Shown: positions 38,478-47,351, counted from the first letter of the stretch. The stretch is 64,000 bases of DNA from Candidatus Rokuibacteriota bacterium (GCA_003220265.1 QHRW01000108.1:28944-92943), one strand, 5' to 3'. Translations and numbers: made by a program. Notes: generated by a model not told the origin, from the letters alone.

Positions 38478-39692
38478 CTAGGCTCCCGTCCGCGCCGGCG
38501 CGGCGGCAGCCTCGCGACCGTTCGGTGTGATGGCGCAGGCGGCGGCGCCCTCGTGGTGGATCGAGAGATCCTTGATCGTCGGCGAGGTGCCGCAGAGCGG
38601 GCAGTTGGGGTCGCGCCGCAGCCGCACCTCGCGGAAGCGCATGCCGAGAGCGTCGTAGGTGAGCAGCCGTCCGATCAGCGGCTCGCCGATGCCGAGCAGC
38701 AGCTTGACGGCTTCCGTCGCCTGCACCAGCCCGATCACTCCTGGGAGCACGCCCAGGACGCCGGCCTCGCTTCAGGAGGGGACGAGGCCCGGTGGCGGCG
38801 GTGTGGGATAGAGGCAGCGATAGCACGGGCCCTCGTTGGGCGCGAACACCGTGGCCATGCCCTCGAACTGGAAGATCGAGCCGTGCACGTTGCGCTTGCC
38901 GGCCAGGTAGCACGCGTCGTTCACGAGATAGCGCGTCTCGAAGTTGTCCGAGCCGTCGACGACGAGGTCGTAGTCCTTGATCACGTCCATCACGTTGTCG
39001 ACGGTGATGCGCGTGGGCAGCGGGATGACGTTGACGTCGGGATTGAGCGCCTTCAGCGTACGCGTCCCCGATTCGACCTTCGGCTTGCCGATGTCGGCCG
39101 TCGTGTGCAGCACCTGGCGCTGGAGGTTGGTGATGTCCACCACGTCGCCGTCCATCAGCCCCAGCGTGCCGACGCCGGCCGCCGCCAGGTAGAGCGCCGT
39201 CGGCGAGCCGAGCCCGCCGGCGCCGATCAGCAGTACCTTGCCGCGCAGCAGCCGTCGCTGTCCCTTGTCGCCAACCTGGTTGAGCAGGAAGTGCCGGCTG
39301 TAGCGCTGGATCTGGTCCGTGCTGAGCGTGGCCTCCTTCACCGTCGGCAGGCCGGACTGCGCCCACTTCTGATAGCCCCCCTGCAGGTTGATGACCTTCT
39401 CGTACCCCAGCTCATGCAGCGCCTTGGCCGCAAGCATCGAGCGCAGCCCGGTCTGGCAGTAGAGCACGACCGGCGTCTTGGGATCGGGCACCGCGGAGGC
39501 CACGCGGAACTCCAGGAACCCCCGGCTGATGTTGGACGCCGCCTCGATGTGCCCGTCGCGGAACTCGTCCGGATCGCGCACGTCGATGACGGTCACGGGC
39601 TCTCCGGAGGCGAGCCGGCGCTGGAGATCGGCCGGCCCCTCCTCGGGGATCACCTGCCGCGCCTCCGCCAGCATTTCCTTCAGAGTTTTCAT
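38478..39692 (-). CDS. moeB: Rhodanese-MoeB/ThiF fusion, predicted selenoprotein (UGA = Sec307)
   Basis: A 404-residue sulfur-activating enzyme if UGA 38774-38772 is read as selenocysteine. Residues 1-115 are a rhodanese domain with active-site C79 (LYCQTGLRS). Residues ~125-404 are an E1-like adenylyltransferase: ATP site [30 protein letters not shown], and a zinc site from C290/C293 (CYRC) and C364/C367 (CPLC). The UGA sits in [18 protein letters not shown], where MoeB/ThiF relatives have their conserved cysteine (PSCAEAGVLG). The frame continues without error to the zinc cysteines and stops at 38478. A SECIS-like stem follows the UGA. It would adenylate and sulfurate the MoaD/ThiS-type carrier. 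Rhodanese at the N-terminus is the reverse of MOCS3/MoeZ. A plain nonsense mutation is the alternative. Confidence 0.8.
38739..38758 (-). promoter_or_regulatory. Bacterial SECIS-like stem-loop for the moeB UGA
   Basis: Reverse strand TCCTGGG-CGTGCT-CCCAGGA: a perfect 7-bp stem with a 6-nt loop carrying G at its second position. The loop begins 20 nt after the UGA. Published bacterial SECIS rules ask for a small apical loop with G in its first two bases about 16-37 nt past UGA; all are met. Confidence 0.7.
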
Positions 39693-39765
39693 TGGGCTGA
39701 TGTTACCCCTATTTCCGGTCGGCATCCAACCGGCCGGACATTTCTGGCTGCCGACGGGCGGCTGC

Positions 39766-39771
39766 TATACT
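39766..39771 (+). promoter_or_regulatory. -10 element of the rmlA gene
   Basis: TATACT, 12 nt before the ATG of rmlA, so the leader would be ~5 nt. No Shine-Dalgarno sequence lies between (cgcgcaagtcga). Confidence 0.45.
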
Positions 39772-39783
39772 CGCGCAAGTCGA

Positions 39784-40668
39784 ATGAGCATCACGCGAAA
39801 AGGCATCATCCTGGCCGGCGGCGCCGGCACCCGGCTCTATCCCCTCACGCTGGCGGTCAGCAAGCAGCTCGTGCCCGTCTACAACAAGCCGATGGTGTAC
39901 TACCCCCTGTCCACGCTGATGCTGGCCGGCATCCGCGAGATTCTCGTGATCACGACGCCGCACGACCAGGCGGCCTTCGAGCGGCTGCTGGGCCACGGCG
40001 CGGACCTCGGCCTCAGCATCGAGTACGCGGTGCAGGAGCGGCCCAACGGCATCGCCGAGGCGTTCCGGATCGGCCGCGCGTTCATCGGGCGCTCGCCGGT
40101 CGCGCTCGTGCTGGGCGACAACCTCTTCTACGGCCACGGCCTGCCGGAGTCGCTGCGCGTCGCCGGCGAGCGCGCCCAGGGCGGCACCATCTTCGCCTAC
40201 TGGGTGCGGGACCCCGAGCGCTACGGCGTGGTCGAGTTCGACGGCGCGGGCCGGCCGGTGTCGATCCAGGAGAAGCCGGCGCGGCCGCGCTCGTCGTGGG
40301 CGGTGACGGGACTCTACTTCTACGACGCGGGCGTGGTCGAGGTGGCGGACGGGCTGGTGCCCTCGGCGCGCGGCGAGCTCGAGATCACCGACGTCAACGC
40401 CGCGTATCTGCGCGCGGACCGCCTGCACGTCGAGAAGCTCGGGCGCGGCGTGGCCTGGCTCGACACCGGCACGCACGAGGCGCTGCTGCAGGCGTCCACC
40501 TTCATCCAGACGATCGAGACGCGGCAGGGCCTGATGGTCGCCTGCCTCGAGGAGATCGCCTATCGCATGGGCTGGATCAGCGCGGGCGACGTCGAGCGCA
40601 TCGCCAAGCCGATGCGCGACAACGCGTACGGCCAGTACTTGCTGCGCGTGCTCGCGGGCGAGCCGTGA
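39784..40668 (+). CDS. rmlA: Glucose-1-phosphate thymidylyltransferase
   Basis: A 294-residue nucleotidyltransferase that makes dTDP-glucose, first step of dTDP-sugar synthesis. It has [20 protein letters not shown] (nucleotide loop), [32 protein letters not shown] with the metal Asp and [16 protein letters not shown], all canonical for RmlA. It starts the rmlA-rmlC-like-rmlB cluster; no rmlD is in the window. Divergent from the rhodanese-MoeB gene. Confidence 0.92.
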   Translation: MSITRKGIILAGGAGTRLYPLTLAVSKQLVPVYNKPMVYYPLSTLMLAGIREILVITTPHDQAAFERLLGHGADLGLSIEYAVQERPNGIAEAFRIGRAFIGRSPVALVLGDNLFYGHGLPESLRVAGERAQGGTIFAYWVRDPERYGVVEFDGAGRPVSIQEKPARPRSSWAVTGLYFYDAGVVEVADGLVPSARGELEITDVNAAYLRADRLHVEKLGRGVAWLDTGTHEALLQASTFIQTIETRQGLMVACLEEIAYRMGWISAGDVERIAKPMRDNAYGQYLLRVLAGEP

Positions 40669-40693
40669 GCGCGTGCTATCCTCGGGCGGCCTG

Positions 40694-41230
40694 ATGGACT
40701 TCACCCGCGACGCCAAGCGCGCCTTCCACGTCCAGTCGTACGGGCCGGCAACACCGATCGAGGGCGTGACGCTGGCGCCGCTCACCCGCCACACCGACGA
40801 CGGCGGCTCGCTCACCGAGCTGGTGCGGCTCAGCGACGGCCACGCGGCCGGCGTCGACGGCTTCACGGTGCGCCAGGTCAACTTCAGCGAGCTGGCGCCG
40901 GGCGCCATCAAAGCCTTTCACCTGCACGTGCGGCAGACCGACGTGTGGTACGTGCCGCCCGGCGACCGCATGCTGATCGTGCTGCTCGACGTGCGCCAGG
41001 GGTCGAAGAGCGAGGGCGCCCGCATGCGCTTCGTGCTGGGCGACGGCGCCTCGCGGCTGCTGCGCATTCCGCCGGGTGTCGCGCACGGCGTACGCAACGT
41101 CGGCACGCAGCCCGGGCGCATCGTGTACTTCACCGACATCCACTTCTCCGCCGAGCCGTCGTCGTGCGACGAAGGCCGCCTGCCCTGGGACTTCGCCGGC
41201 GCCGACGTCTGGGAGGTCACCCGCGGCTAG
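40694..41230 (+). CDS. dTDP-4-dehydrorhamnose 3,5-epimerase-like cupin
   Basis: A 178-residue RmlC/FdtA-like cupin: VRQVNFSELAPGAIKAFHLH, the DVWYVPPGDRMLIVLLDVR strand pair and LRIPPGVAHGVRNVGTQPGRIVYF. The FHLH and AHG histidines would lie in the sugar pocket. Compared with true RmlC the N-terminal region is atypical (ARVHTD-like segments absent), so it may be a related sugar isomerase. It sits between rmlA and rmlB; a TATCCT -10 lies 11 nt before the ATG. Confidence 0.7.
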   Translation: MDFTRDAKRAFHVQSYGPATPIEGVTLAPLTRHTDDGGSLTELVRLSDGHAAGVDGFTVRQVNFSELAPGAIKAFHLHVRQTDVWYVPPGDRMLIVLLDVRQGSKSEGARMRFVLGDGASRLLRIPPGVAHGVRNVGTQPGRIVYFTDIHFSAEPSSCDEGRLPWDFAGADVWEVTRG

Positions 41231-41283
41231 CATGCGGCCTGTCGTCGGTCGCCATATGCAGCACCACGAGTTGATCGGCCGTT

Positions 41284-41356
41284 TCGAGCGCCGGCTTTGC
41301 CGGCGCCATCCTGTTCTGGGGGAGGCATCGGAGGGGGCCGTCGAGGCCCCCGCCGA
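41284..41356 (+). repeat. Dispersed double-hairpin repeat, copy A
   Basis: First hairpin GCGCCGGC-TTT-GCCGGCGC (41288-41306), then the conserved linker gggggaggcatcgga, then the second hairpin GGGGGCC-GTCGA-GGCCCCC (41333-41351). It ends 6 nt before the rmlB start, leaving rmlB with no recognisable ribosome-binding site. The remaining 41231-41283 stretch shows nothing. Confidence 0.75.
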
Positions 41357-41361
41357 GTGAC

Positions 41362-42360
41362 ATGCGGGTGTTGGTGACGGGCGGCTCGGGGTTCATCGGG
41401 TCCAACTTCATCCGGTACGTGCTCACCGAGCATCCCGACGATCGCATCGTCAACCTCGACAAGCTGACGTACGCCGGCAACCCGGCCAACCTGGCCGACT
41501 TCGAGCACGACGCGCGCTACGCGTTCGTGCACGGCGACATCGCGGACGCCGAGCTCGTGGGCGACGTCGCACGGGGCGTGGACGCGATCGTGAACTTCGC
41601 CGCGCCCAGCCACGTGGACCGCTCCATCCTCGACGCCGACGAGTTCCTCCGCACCAACGTGCTCGGCGTACGCGTCCTGCTGGACGCCGTGCGGACGCTC
41701 GGCGTGCCGCGCCTGCTCCACGTGAGCACCGACGAGGTGTACGGCTCGATCGCGACGGGCGCGGCCACCGAGGCCTCGCCGCTGCGGCCGTCCAACCCGT
41801 ACTCGGCGGCGAAGGCGGGCGGCGATCTCCTCGCGCTCGCCTACTGGAACACGCACGGCGTGCCGGTCGTCGTCACCCGCTCCTCGAACAACTTCGGCCC
41901 CTACCAGTACCCGGAGAAGCTGATCCCGCTCTTCATCACGAACGCCCTGGAGAGCCAGCCGCTGCCCGTCTACGGCGACGGCCTCCAGGTGCGTGACTGG
42001 ATCTACGTGCTCGACAACTGCGCGGCGATCGATCTCGTGCTGCGCGCGGGCCGCGACGGCGAGGTCTACAACATCGCCGGCGGCCACGAGGTCGCCAACG
42101 CCACGGTCACCCGCGAAATCTTGCGATGGCTCGGCAAGCCGGAGAGCCTGATCCAGATGGTGGCCGACCGGCCGGGCCACGACCGGCGCTACGCGCTGGA
42201 CGCCACGAAGCTGGCGCGCCTGGGCTGGGCCCCCCGCTATCCGTTCGCCTCCGCGCTGGAGTCGACGGTGCGCTGGTATCGTGAGCACGACGCGTGGTGG
42301 CGGCCGCTCAAGTCCGGCGATTTCCGCGCCTATTACGCGCGGCAGTACGGCCGGCGCTGA
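41362..42360 (+). CDS. rmlB: dTDP-glucose 4,6-dehydratase
   Basis: A 332-residue extended SDR that forms dTDP-4-keto-6-deoxyglucose. NAD site VTGGSGFIGSNFIRYVL; active site HVSTDEVYGSI and the YSAAKAGGDLL YxxxK pair; product-side VRDWIYVLDNCAAIDLVL and substrate-loop RPGHDRRYALDATKL. Together with rmlA upstream it supplies activated deoxysugars for surface polysaccharides. Confidence 0.92.
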   Translation: MRVLVTGGSGFIGSNFIRYVLTEHPDDRIVNLDKLTYAGNPANLADFEHDARYAFVHGDIADAELVGDVARGVDAIVNFAAPSHVDRSILDADEFLRTNVLGVRVLLDAVRTLGVPRLLHVSTDEVYGSIATGAATEASPLRPSNPYSAAKAGGDLLALAYWNTHGVPVVVTRSSNNFGPYQYPEKLIPLFITNALESQPLPVYGDGLQVRDWIYVLDNCAAIDLVLRAGRDGEVYNIAGGHEVANATVTREILRWLGKPESLIQMVADRPGHDRRYALDATKLARLGWAPRYPFASALESTVRWYREHDAWWRPLKSGDFRAYYARQYGRR

Positions 42361-42385
42361 CCGCACGGCGCCCGCAGGAGGTGGC

Positions 42386-43402
42386 ATGAGAGCTCGCATC
42401 GCGACGGCGCTCCTGGCGCTGCTCCTCCTGCCCACGCTCGCCCCGGCGACGCCGACCACGCGCGAGCGCCGCTTCGATCCCCGGCGGGCGCCCGCGCTGC
42501 CGACCTACGTGCAACGCGTGGAGCCTGCGCTGGTCGGCCTCTACGTGACCGCGGCGCCCGACCGGCCCTCTTCCGCGCGCCTCGGCAGCCAGCGCTTCGG
42601 CACCGGCGTGCTCTTCGATGCGCGCGGGTACGCGGTCACCGTCAGCTACGTCGTCCTCGACGCCCTCCGCATCGAGGCGCGGCTGCGTGACGGCCGCACG
42701 GTGCCGGCGCGGCTGGCCGGCCTCGACCTCGACGCCGGGCTCGCTGTCGTGAAGCTCGAGCGCGGCGGCGGCCCGTGGCCGGTGGCCGAGCTGGCGGCCT
42801 CGGGCGACCTGCGCGTGGGCGCCGTGACCGGCACCGCCGGCGTCGACGAGGACGGCGAGCTCGTGCACGCTACCACCACGCTCACCGCCATGCGCCGCTT
42901 CTCCGCGTTCTGGGAGTACATGCTCGACCGCGCGCTGATGCTGACGCCGTCGATGCCCTCCTGGGGCGGCAGCGCCGCGCTCGACGAGCGCGGCCGCGTG
43001 GTGGGGATCGTCTCGCTGCGGCTGGGGGAGGCGCCCCACGTGAGCCTGGCCATCCCGAGCGAGAAGCTCCTGGCCGTGAAGGACGAGCTGATCACGGCCG
43101 GCCGCGTGGTGAGCCGCCGGCCGCGGCCGTGGCTCGGGCTCTACACCGCAGCCGAGGAGGGGCGCGTGCTCGTGGACGGCTTCAACGAGTCCGGCCCCGC
43201 GCGCACGGCGGGCTTCCGCAAGGGCGATCAGATCGTGGGCGTCAACGGCGTCAGCGTCGCCACGCAGGAGGAGTTCTACGAGGCGCTCTGGCGGCGGCAG
43301 GCCGGCGACACGATCGAGGTCTCGGTGCGCCGCGAGGAGCGCGTGCGCGTGATACCCGTGCGCTCCATCGACCGGCATCGCTTGTTCCGCGCCGCGGACT
43401 GA
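42386..43402 (+). CDS. Catalytically dead HtrA-like protein with PDZ domain
   Basis: A 338-residue exported protein with the trypsin-like plus PDZ order of HtrA. Signal peptide at residues 1-21 (LLALLLLPTLAPA). Where HtrA has TNAHVV it reads TVSYVV (Y88 replaces His). D116 is retained (LDAGLAVVK). The NSGG nucleophile is replaced by PSWGGS (W193 for Ser). PDZ region: PWLGLYTAAEEG and GFRKGDQIVGVNGV. It cannot be a serine protease of the usual kind and is probably a binding or regulatory relative of the HtrA at 35124. Strong AGGAGGT before ATG 42386. Confidence 0.8.
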   Translation: MRARIATALLALLLLPTLAPATPTTRERRFDPRRAPALPTYVQRVEPALVGLYVTAAPDRPSSARLGSQRFGTGVLFDARGYAVTVSYVVLDALRIEARLRDGRTVPARLAGLDLDAGLAVVKLERGGGPWPVAELAASGDLRVGAVTGTAGVDEDGELVHATTTLTAMRRFSAFWEYMLDRALMLTPSMPSWGGSAALDERGRVVGIVSLRLGEAPHVSLAIPSEKLLAVKDELITAGRVVSRRPRPWLGLYTAAEEGRVLVDGFNESGPARTAGFRKGDQIVGVNGVSVATQEEFYEALWRRQAGDTIEVSVRREERVRVIPVRSIDRHRLFRAAD

Positions 43403-43408
43403 TACACT
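43403..43408 (+). promoter_or_regulatory. -10 element directly before the HD phosphohydrolase gene
   Basis: TACACT, 7 nt before ATG 43416, with TTGTTC (43382-43387) 15 bp upstream. Transcription should start at or beside the start codon; no ribosome-binding site is present (cccctc). Confidence 0.45.
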
Positions 43409-43415
43409 CCCCCTC

Positions 43416-44822
43416 ATGAAGGGCGCCGCCGACACGTACCAGGGGCGCGGACTCATCGCCGACCCGATCCACCAGTACATCCTCTACACGCGCCCGGGCG
43501 ACGTGCCCGGCGAAGCGACGGAACAGGACCTCATCGACACGCCGTGGGTCCAGCGGTTGCGCCGCGTGCCGCAGCTGCAGAGCGCGCGCTGGGTGTTCCC
43601 CGCCGCCGAGCACAGCCGCTTCCAGCACTCGCTGGGGGCCATGCACCTGGCCGGGCGCTTCGCCCAGCAGCTCTATCCCTCGCTGCGCGCGATCTTCCCC
43701 GACGCGCCGTCGCCGGCGCTCATCGAGGAGCTCTTGCGCATGGCCGGGCTGCTGCACGACGTCGGCCACGGGCCCTTCGGCCACTTCTTCGACGACAACT
43801 TCCTGATCGACTACGACCTGACGCACGAGCTGCTCGGCCAGCGCATCATCCGCGAGGAGCTGGCGCCGATCCTGAGCGGGCTGCGCCGCAGCCCCAGCGG
43901 GGCCTTCAACGCCGACGAGCGAATCGATCCGGAGTGGATCTGCTACTTGATGGGCAAGTCGTACACGCATCCACTCGAATCACACCCGAAGTGGCTGCCG
44001 TTCCTCAAGCCGTTGCTGTCGGGGGTGTTCACCGCCGACAACATGGACTACGTCCTGCGCGACTCCTACATGTGCGGGGTGGCGGTGGGCCCCATAGACA
44101 TCGAGCGCATCATCTATTACTCGTTCTTCTCCGAGAAGGGGCTGACGCTGGACCGCGGCGGGCTGCAGGCGTTCACGATGTTCCTCAACGCGCGCTTCTA
44201 CATGTATACCAACGTCTACTACCATCGCACCACGCGCGGCATCGACCTCCACCTCAAGGAGATCTTCCGCGAGACGATGCGGATCGCGTTCCCCTACGAC
44301 CTGCGCAAGGACCTCCACCCCTACCTGCACCTCACGGAGTGGACGCTGCTGGAGGAAGTGGGGCGCTGGCACGAGGCAGACGACGCCGAGCGCCGCGCGC
44401 TGGGCGCCGAGTGGCGACACGTCCTCGACCGCCGCCTCAAGTGGCGCATGTCGCACGAGGTGGTGCTGGATCTCTTCGAGCCCCGGCGCGGGCACGCGTT
44501 CCTGGAGGCCGAGGAGGTCGAGAAGCGCGTGCGGACCTACCTGCCGGCGTCGCTCAAGAGCTTTCCGTTCAAGATCGACATGGCGCTGCAGGACCCGCGG
44601 CCGCTCAACCCGCTCAAGATGGGCGATCGCCAGATTTACGTCTACGACGCCGCCAGCCAGAAGGTCTCGGAGGAGCCGCTCACCGAGATCCTGAAATATT
44701 TGCCGGGCAAGGTGGCCCAGTGCCGCATCTTCGCCACCAGCCACGAGCACGACGCCGCCCTGGCCGGCGCCCTCGAGCGCGCGCTGGGCGAGGCGCCCCC
44801 CTCGATCATCACCAACGTATGA
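43416..44822 (+). CDS. HD-domain phosphohydrolase (SAMHD1/dNTPase-like)
   Basis: A 468-residue cytosolic metal-dependent phosphohydrolase. The HD site is HSRFQHSLGAMHLA (first His), GLLHDVGHGPFGHFFDD (HD pair plus further His) and FTADNMDYVLRDSYMCG (distal Asp), matching the SAMHD1/YwfO group. It probably cleaves deoxynucleoside triphosphates or a related nucleotide. It overlaps the first of two DinB genes (ATGA). Confidence 0.82.
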   Translation: MKGAADTYQGRGLIADPIHQYILYTRPGDVPGEATEQDLIDTPWVQRLRRVPQLQSARWVFPAAEHSRFQHSLGAMHLAGRFAQQLYPSLRAIFPDAPSPALIEELLRMAGLLHDVGHGPFGHFFDDNFLIDYDLTHELLGQRIIREELAPILSGLRRSPSGAFNADERIDPEWICYLMGKSYTHPLESHPKWLPFLKPLLSGVFTADNMDYVLRDSYMCGVAVGPIDIERIIYYSFFSEKGLTLDRGGLQAFTMFLNARFYMYTNVYYHRTTRGIDLHLKEIFRETMRIAFPYDLRKDLHPYLHLTEWTLLEEVGRWHEADDAERRALGAEWRHVLDRRLKWRMSHEVVLDLFEPRRGHAFLEAEEVEKRVRTYLPASLKSFPFKIDMALQDPRPLNPLKMGDRQIYVYDAASQKVSEEPLTEILKYLPGKVAQCRIFATSHEHDAALAGALERALGEAPPSIITNV

Positions 44823-45418
44823 ACGCCGCCGACTTCTTCCTCGTCCAGCACGGGCGCCTGCACGCCGCCGGCGTCGGCGATCCCGCCTCGATGTGGGAGC
44901 GCGTGTTCGGCGGCGTGAGCGACGAGCAGATGCGCGCGCGTCCGGCCGGCCTGAACTCGCTGGCGTGGCTGCTGTGGCACACCGCGCGCACCGAGGACGT
45001 CGTGGTCAACCTCGTGGTGAGCGCCGGCCACCAGGTCTTCGACGACGCGTGGGGCAAACGGCTCGGGGTCGGCCGCCGCGACATCGGCACCGGCATGACC
45101 GACGCCGAGGTGACGGACTTCAGCCGCCGCCTGGACCTCGGCGCCTCGCGCGCCTACCGCAACGCGGTCGGCCGCCGCACGCGCGAGGTGGTGGCGGGGC
45201 TCCGCGTCGGCGCGTGGGACGAGATCATCGCACCCCTCGACGTCAAGCGCGCCGTGGCCGCCGACGCCTTCGGCCCCCACGCCGGCTGGGTGGAAAAGCT
45301 GTGGCAGGGCGTCAGCCGCGCCAACCGGCTGGGCGCCACCGCGCTCGCGCACAACGCGATGCACCTGGGTGAGGCGGTCGTCATCCGCGGCCAGCTCGGC
45401 GCGCCGGTGGGGATGTGA
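44819..45418 (+). CDS. DinB-family metal-binding protein
   Basis: A 199-residue four-helix DinB/YfiT-like protein. Conserved histidines are in WLLWHTARTEDVV near residue 45 and NAMHLGEAVVIRGQLG near the C-terminus, the usual metal positions. The family includes thiol transferases and many proteins of unknown function. It overlaps both neighbours by 4 nt (phosphohydrolase before, second DinB after). Confidence 0.75.
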   Translation: MNAADFFLVQHGRLHAAGVGDPASMWERVFGGVSDEQMRARPAGLNSLAWLLWHTARTEDVVVNLVVSAGHQVFDDAWGKRLGVGRRDIGTGMTDAEVTDFSRRLDLGASRAYRNAVGRRTREVVAGLRVGAWDEIIAPLDVKRAVAADAFGPHAGWVEKLWQGVSRANRLGATALAHNAMHLGEAVVIRGQLGAPVGM

Positions 45419-45948
45419 GCCCGCCGGCGGGCGCGCCGCTGCGTTCCGCGGAGATCGCCGCGCTGCTCGAGGCGGCGATGACGACGCTGCGCGCGGAGCT
45501 CGGCGCGCTGCCGGAGCGCGTCGTGGCGTGGCACCCGGCGGCGGGGGCGTGGTGCGCCAAGGAGGTCGTGGGCCACCTGATCGAGGCCGAGCGGCGCGGC
45601 TTCGCCGGCCGCATCCGCGCCATCCTCGCCGCGCCGGCATCTCCCGCGCTGCAGACGTGGGACCAGGACGAGGTCGCGCGGGCGCGCGGCGACTGCGCAC
45701 GTCCAATGGCGGCGCTGCTCGACGAGCTGGCGGCGCTGCGCCGCGACAGCGCCACGCTCGTGCGCGGGCTGGGCGACGGCGACCTGGCGCGGGGCGGCCA
45801 GCATCCCAAGGTGGGCTTCCTCGCGGTCGGCGACATCCTCCAGGAGTGGGTGCATCACGACCGCAACCACACGCGCCAGGCGCTTGCCAACGTGCAGGCG
45901 TTCGTATGGCCCGCGATGGGCGCCGCCCAGAAGTTCTCGGCGGCCTGA
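45415..45948 (+). CDS. DinB-family protein (second, divergent copy)
   Basis: A 177-residue DinB-fold protein beginning at GTG 45415 inside the previous stop. Metal histidines appear in VGHLIEAERRGFAGR and WVHHDRNHTRQALANVQAF. Sequence similarity to the preceding DinB protein is low, so the two are not recent duplicates. Function unknown. Converges on queC with 1 nt between. Confidence 0.7.
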   Translation: MSPPAGAPLRSAEIAALLEAAMTTLRAELGALPERVVAWHPAAGAWCAKEVVGHLIEAERRGFAGRIRAILAAPASPALQTWDQDEVARARGDCARPMAALLDELAALRRDSATLVRGLGDGDLARGGQHPKVGFLAVGDILQEWVHHDRNHTRQALANVQAFVWPAMGAAQKFSAA

Positions 45949-45949
45949 T

Positions 45950-46648
45950 TCAGCTGGCGCGGTAGCGGGTGGGATCCGGTACGCCGGCCTCGACGAAGCC
46001 CTTCCGCCGGAGCACGCAGGCGTCGCACCGGCCACACGCAGCCGCTTCGTCCGAGGGGTCGTAGCAGGACAACGTGAGCGAATAGTCCACGCCGGCCGCC
46101 GTGCCCGCCCGGATGATCTCCGCCTTGGTCATCCGGATCAGCGGCGTCCGGATCGTCACCCGCTGCCGTCCCTCGACGCCGGCCTTCGTCGCCAGCGTCG
46201 CCATCCGCTCGAAGGCCTCGATGTACTCGGGGCGGCAGTCCGGGTACCCGGAGTAGTCGTACACGTTCACGCCGATGACGATCGCGCTCGCCTCCAGCAC
46301 CTCGGCCCACGCCAGCGCAAACGCCAGGAAGATCGTGTTGCGCGCCGGCACGTAGGTGACGGGGATGTCCGCGCCCATCGCCTTCTCGTCGCGGTCCTTG
46401 GGGACCGCGAGGTCCGCCGTCAGCGCGGAGCCGCCGAAGGCGCGCAGGTCGATGGTGAGGATCTCGTGGCGCGCGGCGCCGAGCGCCCGCGCCACACGGC
46501 GTGCGGAGTCGAGCTCGGCCGCGTGGCGCTGCCCGTACGCGAACGACAGCGCGTAGAGCGCGTAGCCCTCGCGCGCCGTCAGCGCCGCCGCCGTCGCCGA
46601 GTCCACGCCGCCGCTCAGCAGGATCACGGCCCGCGGCCGATCGCTCAT
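45950..46648 (-). CDS. queC: 7-cyano-7-deazaguanine synthase QueC
   Basis: A 232-residue ATP-dependent enzyme converting 7-carboxy-7-deazaguanine to preQ0 for queuosine. PP-loop [17 protein letters not shown], then [34 protein letters not shown], and the zinc cysteines LSCYDP and CGRCDAC. ATG 46648. Its start is only 25 bp from that of the divergent precursor transporter, so both queuosine genes share one regulatory patch. Confidence 0.92.
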   Translation of the reverse strand: MSDRPRAVILLSGGVDSATAAALTAREGYALYALSFAYGQRHAAELDSARRVARALGAARHEILTIDLRAFGGSALTADLAVPKDRDEKAMGADIPVTYVPARNTIFLAFALAWAEVLEASAIVIGVNVYDYSGYPDCRPEYIEAFERMATLATKAGVEGRQRVTIRTPLIRMTKAEIIRAGTAAGVDYSLTLSCYDPSDEAAACGRCDACVLRRKGFVEAGVPDPTRYRAS

Positions 46649-46673
46649 GACGCCATAGTATGATTCAACGGCC
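46649..46673. promoter_or_regulatory. Overlapping divergent promoters of queC and yhhQ
   Basis: Only 25 bp separate the two ATGs. Plus strand: TATGAT (46659-46664), 9 nt before yhhQ. Minus strand: CATACT (46662-46657), 8 nt before queC. The two -10 elements overlap, so polymerases would exclude each other and both messages would be nearly leaderless. There is no room for a preQ1 riboswitch. Confidence 0.5.
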
Positions 46674-47336
46674 ATGTCGTGGCGCTTCATCGCGTGCACC
46701 GCGCTGTTCATCACGTGCCTGCTCACGGCCAACGTCACCGCCAGCAAGCTGATCTCGGTGGGCAGCCTCACGCTCACCGCCGGCATCGTGCTCTTCCCGG
46801 TGTCCTACATCGTCGGCGACGTGCTGACGGAGGTGTGGGGGTATGCGGCCGCGCGCCGGGTCATCTGGCTCGGGTTCGCGTGCAACCTGCTGATGGTGGC
46901 GGCGATCTGGGCGGGCGGCGCGCTGCCGCCGGCGCCCTTCTGGAAAGGCCAGGCCGCGTACGAGGAGATCCTCGGCCAGGCGCCCCGCATTCTCGCCGCC
47001 TCCTTCGTGGCCTACCTGATCGGCGAGTTCGCCAACGCCTACGTGCTGGCGCGCCTCAAGATCGCCACCGCCGGGCGCTGGCTCTGGGTGCGGACGATCG
47101 GCTCGACCATCGTCGGCGAGGGGCTCGATAGCCTCGTCTTCGTCGCGCTCGCCTTCGCCGGCACGGTGGCCTCGGGCGTGCTCGTCGAGATCTTCTTCAA
47201 CCAGTGGCTCGTGAAGGTCGTCTACGAGGCCGCCGCCACCCCGCTGACCTACGCGGCGGTGGGCTGGCTCAAGGCGCGCGAGCGCCTCGACACCTACGAC
47301 GTCACGACCGATTTCAATCCGCTGAGGCTGTCGTAG
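46674..47336 (+). CDS. yhhQ: Queuosine precursor transporter (VUT/YhhQ family)
   Basis: A 220-residue inner-membrane protein of about six helices. Family features are [40 protein letters not shown] and [19 protein letters not shown]. YhhQ/QueT-type proteins import preQ0/preQ1. Divergent pairing with queC strongly supports this role. 15 nt precede the acyl-CoA dehydrogenase gene. Confidence 0.9.
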   Translation: MSWRFIACTALFITCLLTANVTASKLISVGSLTLTAGIVLFPVSYIVGDVLTEVWGYAAARRVIWLGFACNLLMVAAIWAGGALPPAPFWKGQAAYEEILGQAPRILAASFVAYLIGEFANAYVLARLKIATAGRWLWVRTIGSTIVGEGLDSLVFVALAFAGTVASGVLVEIFFNQWLVKVVYEAAATPLTYAAVGWLKARERLDTYDVTTDFNPLRLS

Positions 47337-47351
47337 ACCAGGAGATCCACG

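Noticed and set aside
38772..38774. UGA in moeB as an ordinary nonsense mutation (pseudogene)
   Set aside because: It falls exactly on the conserved Cys, the rest of the gene is free of other damage, and a rule-conforming SECIS stem follows; a second similar case lies at 53679.
37111..39366. Dehydrogenase extended through the 66-bp array as a 22-residue repeat protein
   Set aside because: The frame stays open only because 66 is divisible by 3 and then runs antisense-like through moeB in another frame; homology starts at the ATG at 38076.
41284..41356. Insertion sequence or transposon
   Set aside because: No transposase and no target-site duplication seen; only a short hairpin-rich repeat.
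46649..46673. preQ1 riboswitch for queC/yhhQ
   Set aside because: The gap is only 25 bp and both transcripts appear to be almost leaderless.
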